Source of the DNA: Mesorhizobium sp.
GTDB taxonomy: Bacteria; Pseudomonadota; Alphaproteobacteria; Rhizobiales; Rhizobiaceae
Assembly: GCF_017306545.1 (NCBI RefSeq)
Contig: NZ_JAFKID010000010.1
Coordinates: 1-64,000 of the forward strand
DNA: 64,000 nt
Direction of reading: 5' to 3'
Part shown: positions 26,765 through 36,264 of the stretch, in pieces
Layout of the letters: every line of letters begins with the position of its first letter
How positions within the stretch are numbered: the stretch's first letter is position 1
The notes under the pieces: generated by a model
Told to the model about the DNA's origin: nothing
What the model saw: only the letters and a program-made list of their open reading frames with translations
Databases searched by the model: none
Made by a program: the position numbers and the translations under genes

Positions 26765-27358
26765 ATGGCTAGACAATCACTCCGCGAAACACTTCTCGAC
26801 GCCGGCTTCCGCACCATTTGGGACGCCGGCTACTCCGCCTCCGGCGTCCGCGACATCGTCGCGGCGGCGGGAGCAAAGCCGGGCTCTTTCACCAACCACT
26901 TCCCGTCCAAGGAAGCGTTCGTCGGCGAAGTGCTCGACCGCTATTTCGCCTACGTCTCCGGACTGGTGGAAGCAGCGCTTGCCGCCGACGGCACGCCGCC
27001 GGTGGGCCGCCTGAAGCGCTATCTCGACGTCATCACCTCAAAACTGGAGGCCGCCGACTGGGCGCGCGGCTGCATGATCGGCAACCTCAGCCTTGAGACG
27101 GTCGTGCACAGCGAGCCGCTGCGGCAACAGCTGGTGTCCATCTTCGAACGCTGGCGCCGGCCTTTCGCCGACTGCATCCGCGAAGGCCAGGCGTCGGGCG
27201 AGATCGACGACCGGTTCGAGGCCGACGACCTCGCCGATTTCCTCCTGTCGTCGTGGCAGGGGGCCATGCTGCGCATGAAGGTGGAGCGCAGCCCCGAACC
27301 GCTGGAGCGGTTCAAGAGGATCATCTTTGCAACGACCTTTGGAAAGGTTCCGTCATGA
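26765..27358 (+). CDS. TetR-family repressor of the haloalkane dehalogenase gene
   Basis: A 197-aa protein with N-terminal HTH (residues ~5-55: LRETLLDAGFRTIWDAGYSA then VRDIVAAAGAKPGSFTNHF) and a TetR_C-type ligand domain with WARGCMIGNLSLE. It probably binds the palindrome overlapping its own promoter and so controls itself and the dehalogenase gene, whose ATG overlaps its stop (ATGA). The inducer may be a substrate of that enzyme. The mRNA appears to begin at or next to the ATG. Confidence 0.9.
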   Translation: MARQSLRETLLDAGFRTIWDAGYSASGVRDIVAAAGAKPGSFTNHFPSKEAFVGEVLDRYFAYVSGLVEAALAADGTPPVGRLKRYLDVITSKLEAADWARGCMIGNLSLETVVHSEPLRQQLVSIFERWRRPFADCIREGQASGEIDDRFEADDLADFLLSSWQGAMLRMKVERSPEPLERFKRIIFATTFGKVPS

Positions 27359-28266
27359 GCGCCGACCAGACTTTGAAGCAGCAACGCCACGAAATCGACG
27401 TGCTCGATTCGACGATGAGCTACGTCGAGGCGGGTGGGGACGGGCCGACCGTCCTGTTCCTGCACGGCAATCCGACATCCTCCTATATCTGGCGCAACAT
27501 CATTCCGCACGTCGCGCCGGTCGGCCGCTGCATCGCGCCCGACCTGATCGGCTATGGGCAGTCCGGCAAGCCGGACATCGCCTACCGCTTCTTCGACCAG
27601 GTGCGCTATCTCGACGCCTTCATCGAAAAGCTTGGCCTCGGCGACATGGTGCTGGTGGCGCAGGACTGGGGCACGGCGCTCGCCTTTCACCTGGCATCGC
27701 GGCGGCCGCACCGCATCCTCGGCCTCGCCTTCATGGAATTCATCCGGCCCTTCGACCGCTGGGAGGATTTTCACCAGCGCGACGAGGCGCGCAATCTGTT
27801 CAAGGCATTCCGCACGCCCGGCCAAGGCGAAAAGCTCGTTGTCGAGGACAACATCTTCATCGAGCGGGTACTACCCGCCTCGGTGATGCGCAAGATGAGC
27901 GCCGAGGAGATGGACGCCTACCGCGCGCCGTTCCCGACGCCGGCCTCGCGCAAGCCGATCCTGAGCATGCCCAATGAAATGCCGATCGAGGGCCTGCCCG
28001 CCGACGTCGCCGCCATCAGCGCGCACGACCACCGGGCGCTCCGGCTCTCCACCTACCCGAAGATCCTGTTTCACGGCGAACCCGGCGCGCTGGTTTCGCC
28101 CGCGGCAGCCAATGCTTTCGCCGCCACCCTGACCGACTGCCGGGTGATAAATCTCGGCCCCGGCGCGCACTACCTGCAGGAAGACCATCCCGACACGATC
28201 GGAAAAACCCTGCTCGACCGGGTGCCGACGATTGCCGCGAACGCGCGCAAAGCCACAGCGGCCTGA
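27355..28266 (+). CDS. Haloalkane dehalogenase (HLD-II type)
   Basis: A 303-aa alpha/beta-hydrolase that cleaves carbon-halogen bonds to alcohol and halide. The full pentad is visible: Asn39 (HGNPTSSYIW) and Trp105 for halide binding, nucleophile Asp104 (AQDWG), Glu128 (FMEFIRPF) and His272 (GAHYLQEDHP). That set is the DhaA/DmbA/DmlA subfamily II signature. Homologues occur in Mesorhizobium and Bradyrhizobium. Natural substrate unknown. It is the second gene of a two-gene TetR operon. Confidence 0.9.
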   Translation: MSADQTLKQQRHEIDVLDSTMSYVEAGGDGPTVLFLHGNPTSSYIWRNIIPHVAPVGRCIAPDLIGYGQSGKPDIAYRFFDQVRYLDAFIEKLGLGDMVLVAQDWGTALAFHLASRRPHRILGLAFMEFIRPFDRWEDFHQRDEARNLFKAFRTPGQGEKLVVEDNIFIERVLPASVMRKMSAEEMDAYRAPFPTPASRKPILSMPNEMPIEGLPADVAAISAHDHRALRLSTYPKILFHGEPGALVSPAAANAFAATLTDCRVINLGPGAHYLQEDHPDTIGKTLLDRVPTIAANARKATAA

Positions 28267-28305
28267 TGGCCGCAGACGTCGACGGCCCGCAACCGCTCGG
28301 CGCGG

Positions 28306-29379
28306 TCATTGGAACCGTGCCAGACGATACGGCGCAAGCAAGGCCTCGTCAGCGCCGTCGATAATTTCCTTAGCGGCGAACAGGCCGACAGCCGGCGCCA
28401 GTGTCATGCCGGAATGCATGACGGCCAGATAAAGGCCGGGATGACCGGGTGCCGGACCGACGATCGGATAGCCGTCGGCCGGTGTTGGACGGTAGCCGAC
28501 GGTGAAGGAATCGAATTCCAGCGTTTCGCCGCCCTTCAGCATGGCTTGCATCGCCGCGAACAGGGCGCGGGCGGTTCCCTGCGGATCGGCGCCGGGATCG
28601 GCGCCGCCGAAATCGGAACCGGCAATGACGCGTCCTTCCATGGTCTGGCGCATGTGCAGCCGCTCCGCCATCACCAGCCCGGCGAGCAACTTTCCGTGCG
28701 GTTTCGAATGTACGATCAGTCCGGGCGGCGTCTCCAGCGGTACCTCGACACCTGCGGTCGCCGCGATGACCGGCGTGGCGGCACCAGCGGCGATCACGAC
28801 TTCGTCGGCGGCAAGCGGTCCGGCCATTGTCTCGATGCCGACGATCCTTCCGCCGGCCTGCACGAGCCGTGTGGCGTTGACGCCGGTTCGCACCGCCGCA
28901 CCGAGCCGTTCGGCATCCGCGACCAGCGCCCGCACCGCCGCGACCGGCTCGACCGCGCCTTCCCCGGCGACATACACCGCCAGCTCCGGCACTTCGGCCA
29001 GATTCGGCTCGATGTGCCGGATTTCCTCTGCCTGTACCTTGCGGATGCCGTAGCCCCAGGAGGCGTACGTGGCCACATAGGTCTCGAGGTCCGTGCGCGG
29101 CAGATCCCACAACAGTCCGCCCGTCCAGGCGAGCGGCAAGCCGGGCACGGCCTTTGCCAGCCGGGTCCATTCGTGCATCGAGCGGGTGCGCAGACGGAAG
29201 TAGTCGCGCGGGTTGCCCCAGCTCGCGTTGATCCAAGCGAAGGTGTTGGGTGTGGCGACGCCGCCAACCTCCCCCGCCTCGACCAGCGTAACTCTGGCGC
29301 CGGCCTTTGCCAGATGCCAGGTGAGAGAAGCGCCGATGATGCCGGCGCCGATGACGATGATGGATTTGCCGCTTTTCAT
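28306..29379 (-). CDS. FAD-dependent oxidoreductase (DAO family)
   Basis: A 357-aa flavoprotein with N-terminal FAD motif IIVIGAGIIGASLTWHLAKA, an ATG-like VIAAGAATP segment and C-terminal FTVGYRPTPADGYPIVGPAP. It belongs to the D-amino acid dehydrogenase/glycine oxidase-like group that deaminates amino acids or secondary amines. The substrate is not evident. Convergent with the dehalogenase gene, 39 bp away, and transcribed away from prfC. Confidence 0.87.
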   Translation of the reverse strand: MKSGKSIIVIGAGIIGASLTWHLAKAGARVTLVEAGEVGGVATPNTFAWINASWGNPRDYFRLRTRSMHEWTRLAKAVPGLPLAWTGGLLWDLPRTDLETYVATYASWGYGIRKVQAEEIRHIEPNLAEVPELAVYVAGEGAVEPVAAVRALVADAERLGAAVRTGVNATRLVQAGGRIVGIETMAGPLAADEVVIAAGAATPVIAATAGVEVPLETPPGLIVHSKPHGKLLAGLVMAERLHMRQTMEGRVIAGSDFGGADPGADPQGTARALFAAMQAMLKGGETLEFDSFTVGYRPTPADGYPIVGPAPGHPGLYLAVMHSGMTLAPAVGLFAAKEIIDGADEALLAPYRLARFQ

Positions 29380-29516
29380 GTCCTGCTTTTAGCCAAGCAT
29401 CGGCGCCGATGCCATGGCTGCCAGCAACCGAGTCCATCTGCGCCACCGGCCTCAGCCAAAAACATCGACAGGCCCGCGCCCCGCCGCTATAAGCCGCGCG
29501 ACAACGGATTCCTCAC

Positions 29517-31106
29517 ATGGCCGAGACGATTTCCCAGGCGGTTTCGCGCCGCCGCACCTTCGCGATCATCGCCCACCCGGACGCCGGCAAGACGACGCTG
29601 ACGGAAAAGCTGCTGCTGTTCGGCGGCGCCATCCAGCTCGCCGGCGAGGTCAAGGCGAAGAAGGACCGTATCCAGACGCGCTCCGACTGGATGAAGATCG
29701 AGCGCGAGCGCGGCATCTCGGTCGTCACCTCGGTGATGACCTTCGAATACGGCGACAACGTCTTCAACCTGCTCGACACGCCCGGCCACGAAGACTTCGC
29801 CGACGACACCTACAGAACATTGTCGGCGGTTGACAGCGCGGTCATGGTCATCGACGCCGCCAAGGGCATCGAGCCGCGCACGCTGAAACTGTTCGAGGTG
29901 TGCCGGCTGCGCGACATCCCGATCGTCACCTTCGTCAACAAAATGGACCGCGAGGCGCGCAACACCTTCGAGATTCTCGACGAGATCGAGCAGAAACTGG
30001 CGCTCGACACCGCGCCGATCACCTGGCCGATCGGCCAGGGCAAGACTTTTTCGGGCACCTACCACCTGGCCGACAACGCCGTGCGCCGCTCCGACACCGA
30101 AACCGAGCGCACGCCGGTCAACGGGCCGGACTCCAACCGCGTCGCCGGGCTGCTGCCCGACAACGAGCGCGAAACCTTCATCGAGGAGCTGGAGCTGGCC
30201 CGCGAGGCCTGCCGGCCGTTCGACCTCGCCGCTTTTCGCGAGGGCCATCTGACACCCGTCTATTTCGGCTCGGCGCTGCGGAATTTCGGCGTGCGTGATC
30301 TCATTGAAGGACTTGGCGCCTTCGCGCCGCCGCCGCGCGACCAGGAAGCCGACACGCGCACCGTGCATGCCACCGAACCGGGCATGAGCGCCTTCGTCTT
30401 CAAGATCCAGGCCAACATGGACCCCAACCACCGCGACCGCATCGCCTTCGTTCGTGTCTGTTCCGGCACGCTGGAGCGCGGCATGAAGGCGAAGCTGGTG
30501 CGCACCGGCAAGCCGATGAGCCTTTCGGCGCCGCAGTTCTTCTTTGCCCGCTCGCGGGTCACCGCCGACGAGGCCTATGCCGGCGACGTTGTCGGCATTC
30601 CCAACCACGGCACGCTGCGCATCGGCGACACGCTGACCGAGGGCGAGGAGATCCTGTTCCGCGGCGTGCCCAACTTTGCACCGGAGATCCTGCGGCGTGT
30701 GCGCCTCGGCGACGCCATGAAGGCCAAGAAGCTGAAAGAAGCGTTGCAGCAGATGGCCGAGGAAGGCGTCGTCCAGCTCTTCCAGCCCGAAGACGGCTCG
30801 CCTGCCATCGTCGGCGTCGTCGGCGCTCTCCAACTCGATGTGCTGAAGGAGCGGCTTTCGGTCGAATACAGCCTGCCGGTCGATTTCGAGATGTCGCGCT
30901 TTTCCGTGTGTCGCTGGATCTCGGCGGACAGCAAGATCGACCTCGCGAACTTCGTCGAAGGGCATCGCGGCGACATCGCTCGTGACCTTGACGGCGATCC
31001 GGTTTTCCTCGCGAGCCATGAGTTCTCGCTCAACTACGAGGCCGAGCGCTGGAAGGCGATCCGCTTCGCCGCGATCAAGGATTATCAGGTGCGCGAGGCG
31101 GCGTAG
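29517..31106 (+). CDS. prfC: Peptide chain release factor 3
   Basis: A 529-aa translational GTPase that recycles RF1/RF2 from terminated ribosomes. G1 AHPDAGKTTLTEK, the switch I region with GISVVTSVMTF, G3 DTPGHEDF, G4 NKMDR, then domains II and III (KIQANMDPNHRDRIAFVRVC; GAVGALQLDVL-type VVGALQLDVLKERL). Full length for the family. The 31107-31380 gap after it has no credible gene, only a 9-bp hairpin (31165-31187) without U-tract. Confidence 0.97.
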   Translation: MAETISQAVSRRRTFAIIAHPDAGKTTLTEKLLLFGGAIQLAGEVKAKKDRIQTRSDWMKIERERGISVVTSVMTFEYGDNVFNLLDTPGHEDFADDTYRTLSAVDSAVMVIDAAKGIEPRTLKLFEVCRLRDIPIVTFVNKMDREARNTFEILDEIEQKLALDTAPITWPIGQGKTFSGTYHLADNAVRRSDTETERTPVNGPDSNRVAGLLPDNERETFIEELELAREACRPFDLAAFREGHLTPVYFGSALRNFGVRDLIEGLGAFAPPPRDQEADTRTVHATEPGMSAFVFKIQANMDPNHRDRIAFVRVCSGTLERGMKAKLVRTGKPMSLSAPQFFFARSRVTADEAYAGDVVGIPNHGTLRIGDTLTEGEEILFRGVPNFAPEILRRVRLGDAMKAKKLKEALQQMAEEGVVQLFQPEDGSPAIVGVVGALQLDVLKERLSVEYSLPVDFEMSRFSVCRWISADSKIDLANFVEGHRGDIARDLDGDPVFLASHEFSLNYEAERWKAIRFAAIKDYQVREAA

Positions 31107-31380
31107 GCCGCGCGCCTTGACAGGGCGCCACCCCTCAAGTTTACATGTGAAGTAGTTCGCCGCCGGCCGTTTCGATCAGAAACGGCCCATCGGGAGCGAA
31201 TGCGACATGGGGCCAAGAGCCCGCCACCTCGGTTGATCGATCGGCGAGGATGGTGCAGGCTCTTCGCCGGCGCGGCATCGGGAGGGGCCAAGCGCCGGAA
31301 TTCATCCGGCAGCCGCCGTACGGGCGGACAAAAATCAAAAAAGCAGCGGCACCGATGCCGCAAAAAACTGGGAGGAAGCC

Positions 31381-32436
31381 ATGACATTATCTCGCCGCAG
31401 CTTCGTGAAAACCACCGGAGCGCTTCTCGCCGCGCCGGCAATCCTGAAAAGCGGCATCGCCCGCGCACAGGACGCCGTGACGCTGAAGCTGCACCATTTC
31501 CTGCCGCCCGTCTCCAACGTGCACGCCCGGCTGCTGACGCCCTGGGCGAAATCGATTGAGGACGAGAGCCAGGGCAAACTGAAGATCCAGATCTTCCCGG
31601 CCATGCAGCTCGGCGGCAAGCCGCCGCAACTCTACGATCAGGCGGCCAACGGCGTCGTCGACATCGTCTGGACGCTGCCCGGCAACACGCCCGGCCGCTT
31701 CCCCTCCACCGAAGTGTTCGAACTGCCTTTCGTGGCGGCGGCCGAGGCCAAGGCCAACGCGCCGGCCTGCCAGGAATTCGGCGAGACGCATATCGCCAAG
31801 GAAACGGCCGACACCAAGATCCTGTGCTTCTGGGCGCACGACGCCGGCCTGATCCACACCAACAAGGAAATCAAGACGAAGGAAGACCTGGCCGGATTGA
31901 AGCTGCGCAATCCGACGCGGCTGGCCGGCGAGGCGCTGACGGCGCTTGGTGCCACCTCGGTCGGCATGCCGGTGCCGCAGGTGCCGGAAGCGCTGGCGCA
32001 GCGCGCCATCGACGGCTGCGTCATCCCGTGGGAAGTCGTGCCTTCGGTCAAGGTGGACGAACTGACCAAGTTCCACACCGCGATCCCCGGCTCGCCGACG
32101 CTCTACACGACAACCTTCTTCCTGGCGATGAACAAGGGCAGCTACGAGCGCCTGTCGGACGACCAGCGCGGCGTTCTCGACAGACTGAGCGGCATGCATT
32201 TCGCCAATCTCGCCGGCGAGATGTGGGATACCGTCGGCAAGGAAGTCGGCGACAAGATCAAGGCCGACGGCAAGGGCACCGTCTCCTCGATCTCCGAAGA
32301 GGAGAAGGCGCGCTGGATCGAGGCCACCAAGCCGGTCCACGCCAAGTGGGTCGAGGACGTCAAGGGTAAGGGACTCGACGGCGACGCGCTGATCAAGACC
32401 GCGCAGGAGCTGATCGCCAAATACGGCAAGGCGTGA
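31381..32436 (+). CDS. TRAP transporter solute-binding protein (DctP family)
   Basis: A 351-aa periplasmic binding protein with a twin-arginine signal (LSRRSFVKTTGALLAAPAIL) cleaved after ARA. The mature chain starts VTLKLHHFLPPVSNVHARLL. The family's substrate-binding Arg region is in GLKLRNPTRLAGEAL. It presents an organic acid to the DctQM membrane unit encoded just downstream. Tat export is common in this group. Ligand unknown. Confidence 0.93.
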   Translation: MTLSRRSFVKTTGALLAAPAILKSGIARAQDAVTLKLHHFLPPVSNVHARLLTPWAKSIEDESQGKLKIQIFPAMQLGGKPPQLYDQAANGVVDIVWTLPGNTPGRFPSTEVFELPFVAAAEAKANAPACQEFGETHIAKETADTKILCFWAHDAGLIHTNKEIKTKEDLAGLKLRNPTRLAGEALTALGATSVGMPVPQVPEALAQRAIDGCVIPWEVVPSVKVDELTKFHTAIPGSPTLYTTTFFLAMNKGSYERLSDDQRGVLDRLSGMHFANLAGEMWDTVGKEVGDKIKADGKGTVSSISEEEKARWIEATKPVHAKWVEDVKGKGLDGDALIKTAQELIAKYGKA

Positions 32437-32509
32437 CGAACAGCGTGACGGCGCGCAAAACCGGTCGGCGGCGATGCCGTCCTGAGCGCCAGGCGGTGGG
32501 GGGTTGACG

Positions 32510-33052
32510 ATGGAAGCACCGGCAACCCCCGACAATGCGCACGGCGTGCGGTGGATCGACCGCCTGGCCGCCGCTCTGGCGGTCGCCGGCGGAACGCTGA
32601 CCTGTCTCGCCGCGGCGCTGGTGACGGTGAGCGTCGTCGGCCGCTGGCTGTTCAACAGCCCGATCCCCGCCGACTACGAGATGGTGGAGATCGCGGTGGG
32701 CGTATCCGTCTTCGCCTTCCTCGGCCAGACGCAGGCGCGCAGCGGCCATATCGCCGTCGACACTTTTACGCTCAAGCTGCCGGTGCGCGTCAACGCGGCT
32801 ATCGACGGCGTCTGGGACCTGGTGCTGGCGGCGTTCCTCGGCTTCTTCGCCTGGGGCCTGTTCGCCGGCGGCATGGATGCGCGCACAAACGGGCTGACGC
32901 TGATCCAGCTCTCTTGGCCGGTGTGGCCGGTCTACCTGCTGTGCTCCGTGCTTGCCGGGCTCGCCTGCCTGATCGCCGTGGCGACGGCGATCCTCAAAAT
33001 CGTTCACCGGCTCCCGCCCGCGGTGCATACGTCGTCGGAGGTGCGCGAATGA
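32510..33052 (+). CDS. TRAP transporter small membrane subunit (DctQ family)
   Basis: A 180-aa protein with four helices (~17-45, 57-75, 98-122 and 138-160). RWLFNSPIPADYEMVEIAVG is the typical DctQ segment around helix 2. It pairs with the large DctM subunit, whose ATG overlaps its stop. The first ATG with a conserved context (MEAPATPDN) is used; a TTG two codons upstream is possible. Confidence 0.9.
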   Translation: MEAPATPDNAHGVRWIDRLAAALAVAGGTLTCLAAALVTVSVVGRWLFNSPIPADYEMVEIAVGVSVFAFLGQTQARSGHIAVDTFTLKLPVRVNAAIDGVWDLVLAAFLGFFAWGLFAGGMDARTNGLTLIQLSWPVWPVYLLCSVLAGLACLIAVATAILKIVHRLPPAVHTSSEVRE

Positions 33053-34491
33053 GCGGGTTCTCCATCGCGCTGATCGGCTTCGGCGCCATGCTTGTGCTGA
33101 TCGCGATCCGCATGCCGATCGCGCTCGCCATGCTGGTGGTGGGTTCCGCCGGCTATGCGTATCTCAACGGCACGCATGCGCTGATCTATTACCTGCGCGT
33201 CAATGCCTACAGTCAGTTTGCCAGCTATACGCTCTCCGTCATCCCGCTGTTCGTGCTGATGGGCGCGCTGGCGGAAGGGTCGGGCATGGCCTCGACGCTG
33301 TTCCGCGTCGCGGAGCGACGGCTGGGCAAGGTGCGCGGCGGCATGCCGATGGCGGTGATCGCCGCCTGCACCGGCTTCGGCGCCATCTGCGGCTCATCGG
33401 TGGCGACGGCGGCAACGTTCGGCCGGGCGGCGCTGCCGGAACTGCGCCGCGCCAGGGTCGATCCCGGTTTCGGCACCGGCACCATCGCCGCCGGCGGCAC
33501 GCTGGGCATCCTGATCCCGCCCTCGGTGATCCTGGTCATCTACGCCATCACCGCCGAGCAGAACATCGCCAAGCTGTTCCAGGCGGCGTTGATCCCCGGC
33601 CTGCTGGCAGCGACCTTCTATTGCATCGCCATCGCCATCATCGTGCGGCGCAAACCCCACCTTGCACCGCCGCTGGAAACGGCCCCGCCGGCGCTCACTC
33701 CGCGCCCGGTCTGGGCGCGGCCGCTCGGCGCCGTCGCCGTGCTGGCCGCGATCGGACTGTGGACGATCAGCTACGCCAACACCGTCGGCGCTCTCTTGAT
33801 CGGCATCGTCGGCCTGCTGTTCCTGTTCGTCGATTTCGCCATCATTCCAGCCGCCGCCGTCGCCATCATCGTCGTCGGCGGCATCTACGGGGAGGTGTTC
33901 ACGCCGACGGAGGGCGCGGCGGTCGGCGCCGCGATCATGCTGGCGATCGGCGTCGTGCAGCGCACGCTGGACGGACCGCGCATCAAGACCGCCTTCCTGC
34001 AAACGGCCGAGACGACCGGCATGATCTTCCTGATCCTGCTCGGGGCGGAAGTGTTCGGCGCCTTCCTGGCGCTGACGCAGATGCCGGAAACGCTGGCCGC
34101 GATGATCGGCGATTCCGGCCTGCCTCCCTATGCGGTGATCGCCGGCATGCTGGTCGCCTACATCGTTCTCGGCGCCGTTATGGACGAGTTGGCGATGATC
34201 CTGCTCACCCTGCCGGTGTTCATGCCGATCGTGCTGACGCTGGATTTCGGCATGTCGACGGAGGACGTCGCCATCTGGTTCGGCATCCTCGTGCTGGTGG
34301 TGGTCGCCATCGGGCTGGCGGCGCCGCCGATCGGCCTCAACGTTTTCGTCGTCAACAAGGTCGCCAAGGACGTGCCGATCGTCAGCACCTATCGCGGCGT
34401 CATCCCCTTCGTCATCGCCGACCTGATCCGGCTGACGCTGCTGACGGCGTTTCCCGTCCTGTCGCTATGGTTGGTGCACCTGCTCAATTAG
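33049..34491 (+). CDS. TRAP transporter large permease (DctM family)
   Basis: A 480-aa permease with about twelve to thirteen helices. GFGAICGSSVATAATFGRAALPE and GGTLGILIPPSVILVIYAI are the conserved re-entrant loop segments, repeated near the C-terminus as GLAAPPIGLNVFVVN. It uses the sodium or proton gradient to import the solute from DctP. Coupled to dctQ by ATGA. Its last 8 bp overlap the convergent MFS gene, so readthrough interference is likely. Confidence 0.95.
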   Translation: MSGFSIALIGFGAMLVLIAIRMPIALAMLVVGSAGYAYLNGTHALIYYLRVNAYSQFASYTLSVIPLFVLMGALAEGSGMASTLFRVAERRLGKVRGGMPMAVIAACTGFGAICGSSVATAATFGRAALPELRRARVDPGFGTGTIAAGGTLGILIPPSVILVIYAITAEQNIAKLFQAALIPGLLAATFYCIAIAIIVRRKPHLAPPLETAPPALTPRPVWARPLGAVAVLAAIGLWTISYANTVGALLIGIVGLLFLFVDFAIIPAAAVAIIVVGGIYGEVFTPTEGAAVGAAIMLAIGVVQRTLDGPRIKTAFLQTAETTGMIFLILLGAEVFGAFLALTQMPETLAAMIGDSGLPPYAVIAGMLVAYIVLGAVMDELAMILLTLPVFMPIVLTLDFGMSTEDVAIWFGILVLVVVAIGLAAPPIGLNVFVVNKVAKDVPIVSTYRGVIPFVIADLIRLTLLTAFPVLSLWLVHLLN

Positions 34492-36184
34492 CATAGTTGG
34501 GCTCGCCGGCCGGTGCCGGCGTGCGATCGCTCGCCCCGCCGCGCCAGGAGGCGAAAGCGGCGAGCAGATAAAGCAGCGCCGAGAAGGTGAAGGCGAACAG
34601 CAGGCCGTGCTTGAACGGCGCCGCCATCAGGCCGGGGAAGAATTCATGCCCGGTGAGGGTGGCGACGTTCGCGGCCGGCATCGCCGCCAGAACATCGGCC
34701 GGGATCAACTCGCCCATCGGATTGTAGCCCAGGAAGGCGGCGAACAGGCTGGCCACCGGCGGCAGGTTGGCGACCTGATGGGCGATGGCCGCCGGCACCT
34801 GTTGCGCCAGCAGGCCGTTTTCCATGGCATGCGGCAGCGATTCGGCCAGGCCCACCAGCATCAGCGAGAAAAACAGGCCGATCGACAGGACCTGCCCGGC
34901 ATTGGTGGTGGTCGCGCGCACACCCGACGCCTGGCCGCGCTCAGCCGAGGGCACGGAATTCATGATCTGCGTCGAGTTCGGCGCGACGAACAGGCCGGAA
35001 CCGAAGCCATTGAGGAAAAGCAGCGCGGCAAAAACCGTATAGGAAAAATCCGCCGGCAACAGCATCAGCGCGACGAAGCTGACGGCGCCCGCCGCCATGC
35101 CGCCGACCGCAAACGGCACTTCGCCGAAGCGGTCGGACAGGTAGCCGGACAACGGGCCGGCGATGAGGAAGCCGATGGTCAGCGGCAGCATGAAGACAGC
35201 CGACCACAACGGCGTTTCCTCGAAGGAGTAGCCGTGCAGCGGCAGCCAGATGCCTTGCAGCCAGACGATGAGCATGAATTGCAGACCGCCTCGCGCGATG
35301 CCGGACGCCAGATTGGCGACGTTGCCCCAGGCGAAGGCCGGGATTCGGAACAGTTTCAGGTCCAGCATCGGCTTGGCCGCGCGTGCCTCGATCAGCACGA
35401 AGGCGATCAGGGACAGGATGCCGACGGCAAACAGGATGAGCACCTTGGGGCTGGTCCAGGCCATCGTCTCATGGCCATAGGGCTGGAGGCCGTAGGTGAT
35501 GGCGGTGAGGATCGCCACGAGGCCGATGCCGAAGGTGACGTTGCCGGCCCAGTCGATCGTGTGCCTGCGGCGGTCCGGCGTGTCGTGCAGCTTGAGATAG
35601 GACCAGATGGTTCCGGCAACGCCGAAGGGCACGTTGATCCAGAACACCAGCCGCCAGTTGGTGTCGGCGAGCAGGCCGCCGATCAAGAGGCCGGCGAACT
35701 GCCCGCCGATGGCCGCCACGACATTGATGCCGAGGGCGAAGCCGCGCTCGCTTTCAGGGAAAGCGTCGGTGATGAGCGCCGTGGAATTGGCCATCAGCAG
35801 CGCACCGCCGATGCCCTGGACAATGCGCACCGTGACCAGCCAGGAAGCGGCGAAGTCGCCCTGCCCCGGCAGCAGGCCGAGTGCCACCGAGGCGACGGTG
35901 AAGACGAGAAAGCCCAGATTGTACATGCGGGCGCGGCCGAACTGGTCGCCCAGCCGGCCGAAGGCAACCACCAGCACGGCGGTGGCGATCATGTAGCCGA
36001 TGATGGCCCATAGAAGATAATTGATATTGCCGGGATCGAGCGCCTTCAAGCCGATGCCGCGAAACACCGCCGGAAGGCTGATCAGCAGGATCGAGGAATT
36101 GATGGCGGCGGCGAGCATGCCGAGGGTGGTGTTGCTCAGCACCATCCACTTGTGGCTGCGCAGTTCGACGGTGGCGGCAGGCAT
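34484..36184 (-). CDS. MFS drug efflux transporter (DHA2, 14-helix)
   Basis: A 566-aa major facilitator of the EmrB/QacA type with about 14 helices. FGRLGDQFGRARMYNLGFLV is the conserved loop between helices 2 and 3, followed by RIVQGIGGALLMANSTALIT (antiporter motif C region). It probably expels drugs or metabolites by proton antiport. The ATG at MPAATVELRSHK is chosen; the frame runs much further upstream without membrane-protein character, across the divergent tetR. Regulated by that repressor, most likely. Confidence 0.92.
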   Translation of the reverse strand: MPAATVELRSHKWMVLSNTTLGMLAAAINSSILLISLPAVFRGIGLKALDPGNINYLLWAIIGYMIATAVLVVAFGRLGDQFGRARMYNLGFLVFTVASVALGLLPGQGDFAASWLVTVRIVQGIGGALLMANSTALITDAFPESERGFALGINVVAAIGGQFAGLLIGGLLADTNWRLVFWINVPFGVAGTIWSYLKLHDTPDRRRHTIDWAGNVTFGIGLVAILTAITYGLQPYGHETMAWTSPKVLILFAVGILSLIAFVLIEARAAKPMLDLKLFRIPAFAWGNVANLASGIARGGLQFMLIVWLQGIWLPLHGYSFEETPLWSAVFMLPLTIGFLIAGPLSGYLSDRFGEVPFAVGGMAAGAVSFVALMLLPADFSYTVFAALLFLNGFGSGLFVAPNSTQIMNSVPSAERGQASGVRATTTNAGQVLSIGLFFSLMLVGLAESLPHAMENGLLAQQVPAAIAHQVANLPPVASLFAAFLGYNPMGELIPADVLAAMPAANVATLTGHEFFPGLMAAPFKHGLLFAFTFSALLYLLAAFASWRGGASDRTPAPAGEPNYAN

Positions 36185-36228
36185 CGGGCAGGCTTTCGAA
36201 AACGGTGGCGCGGCCGGCAGTCGCGCTC

Positions 36229-36264
36229 TATATGAGGATAGGTTCAGTTTTGGTATATGAGGAT
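36229..36264 (+). promoter_or_regulatory. Two direct repeats TATATGAGGAT in the tetR-MFS intergenic region
   Basis: TATATGAGGAT occurs at 36229-36239 and 36254-36264, 25 bp apart start to start; the second copy covers the ATG of tetR. The intergenic region is only 72 bp, so a protein bound here would control both divergent genes. Direct rather than inverted repeats are unusual for a TetR operator. One copy may simply be a duplicated translation start region. Confidence 0.55.

Noticed and set aside
31165-31187. GGCCGTTTC/GAAACGGCC hairpin as prfC terminator
   Set aside because: Good 9-bp stem but no U-tract on either side; not called as an intrinsic terminator.
31141-31338. 65-aa minus-strand frame after prfC
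   Set aside because: The second half looks mildly protein-like, but there is no ribosome site, family match or operon partner; probably chance.
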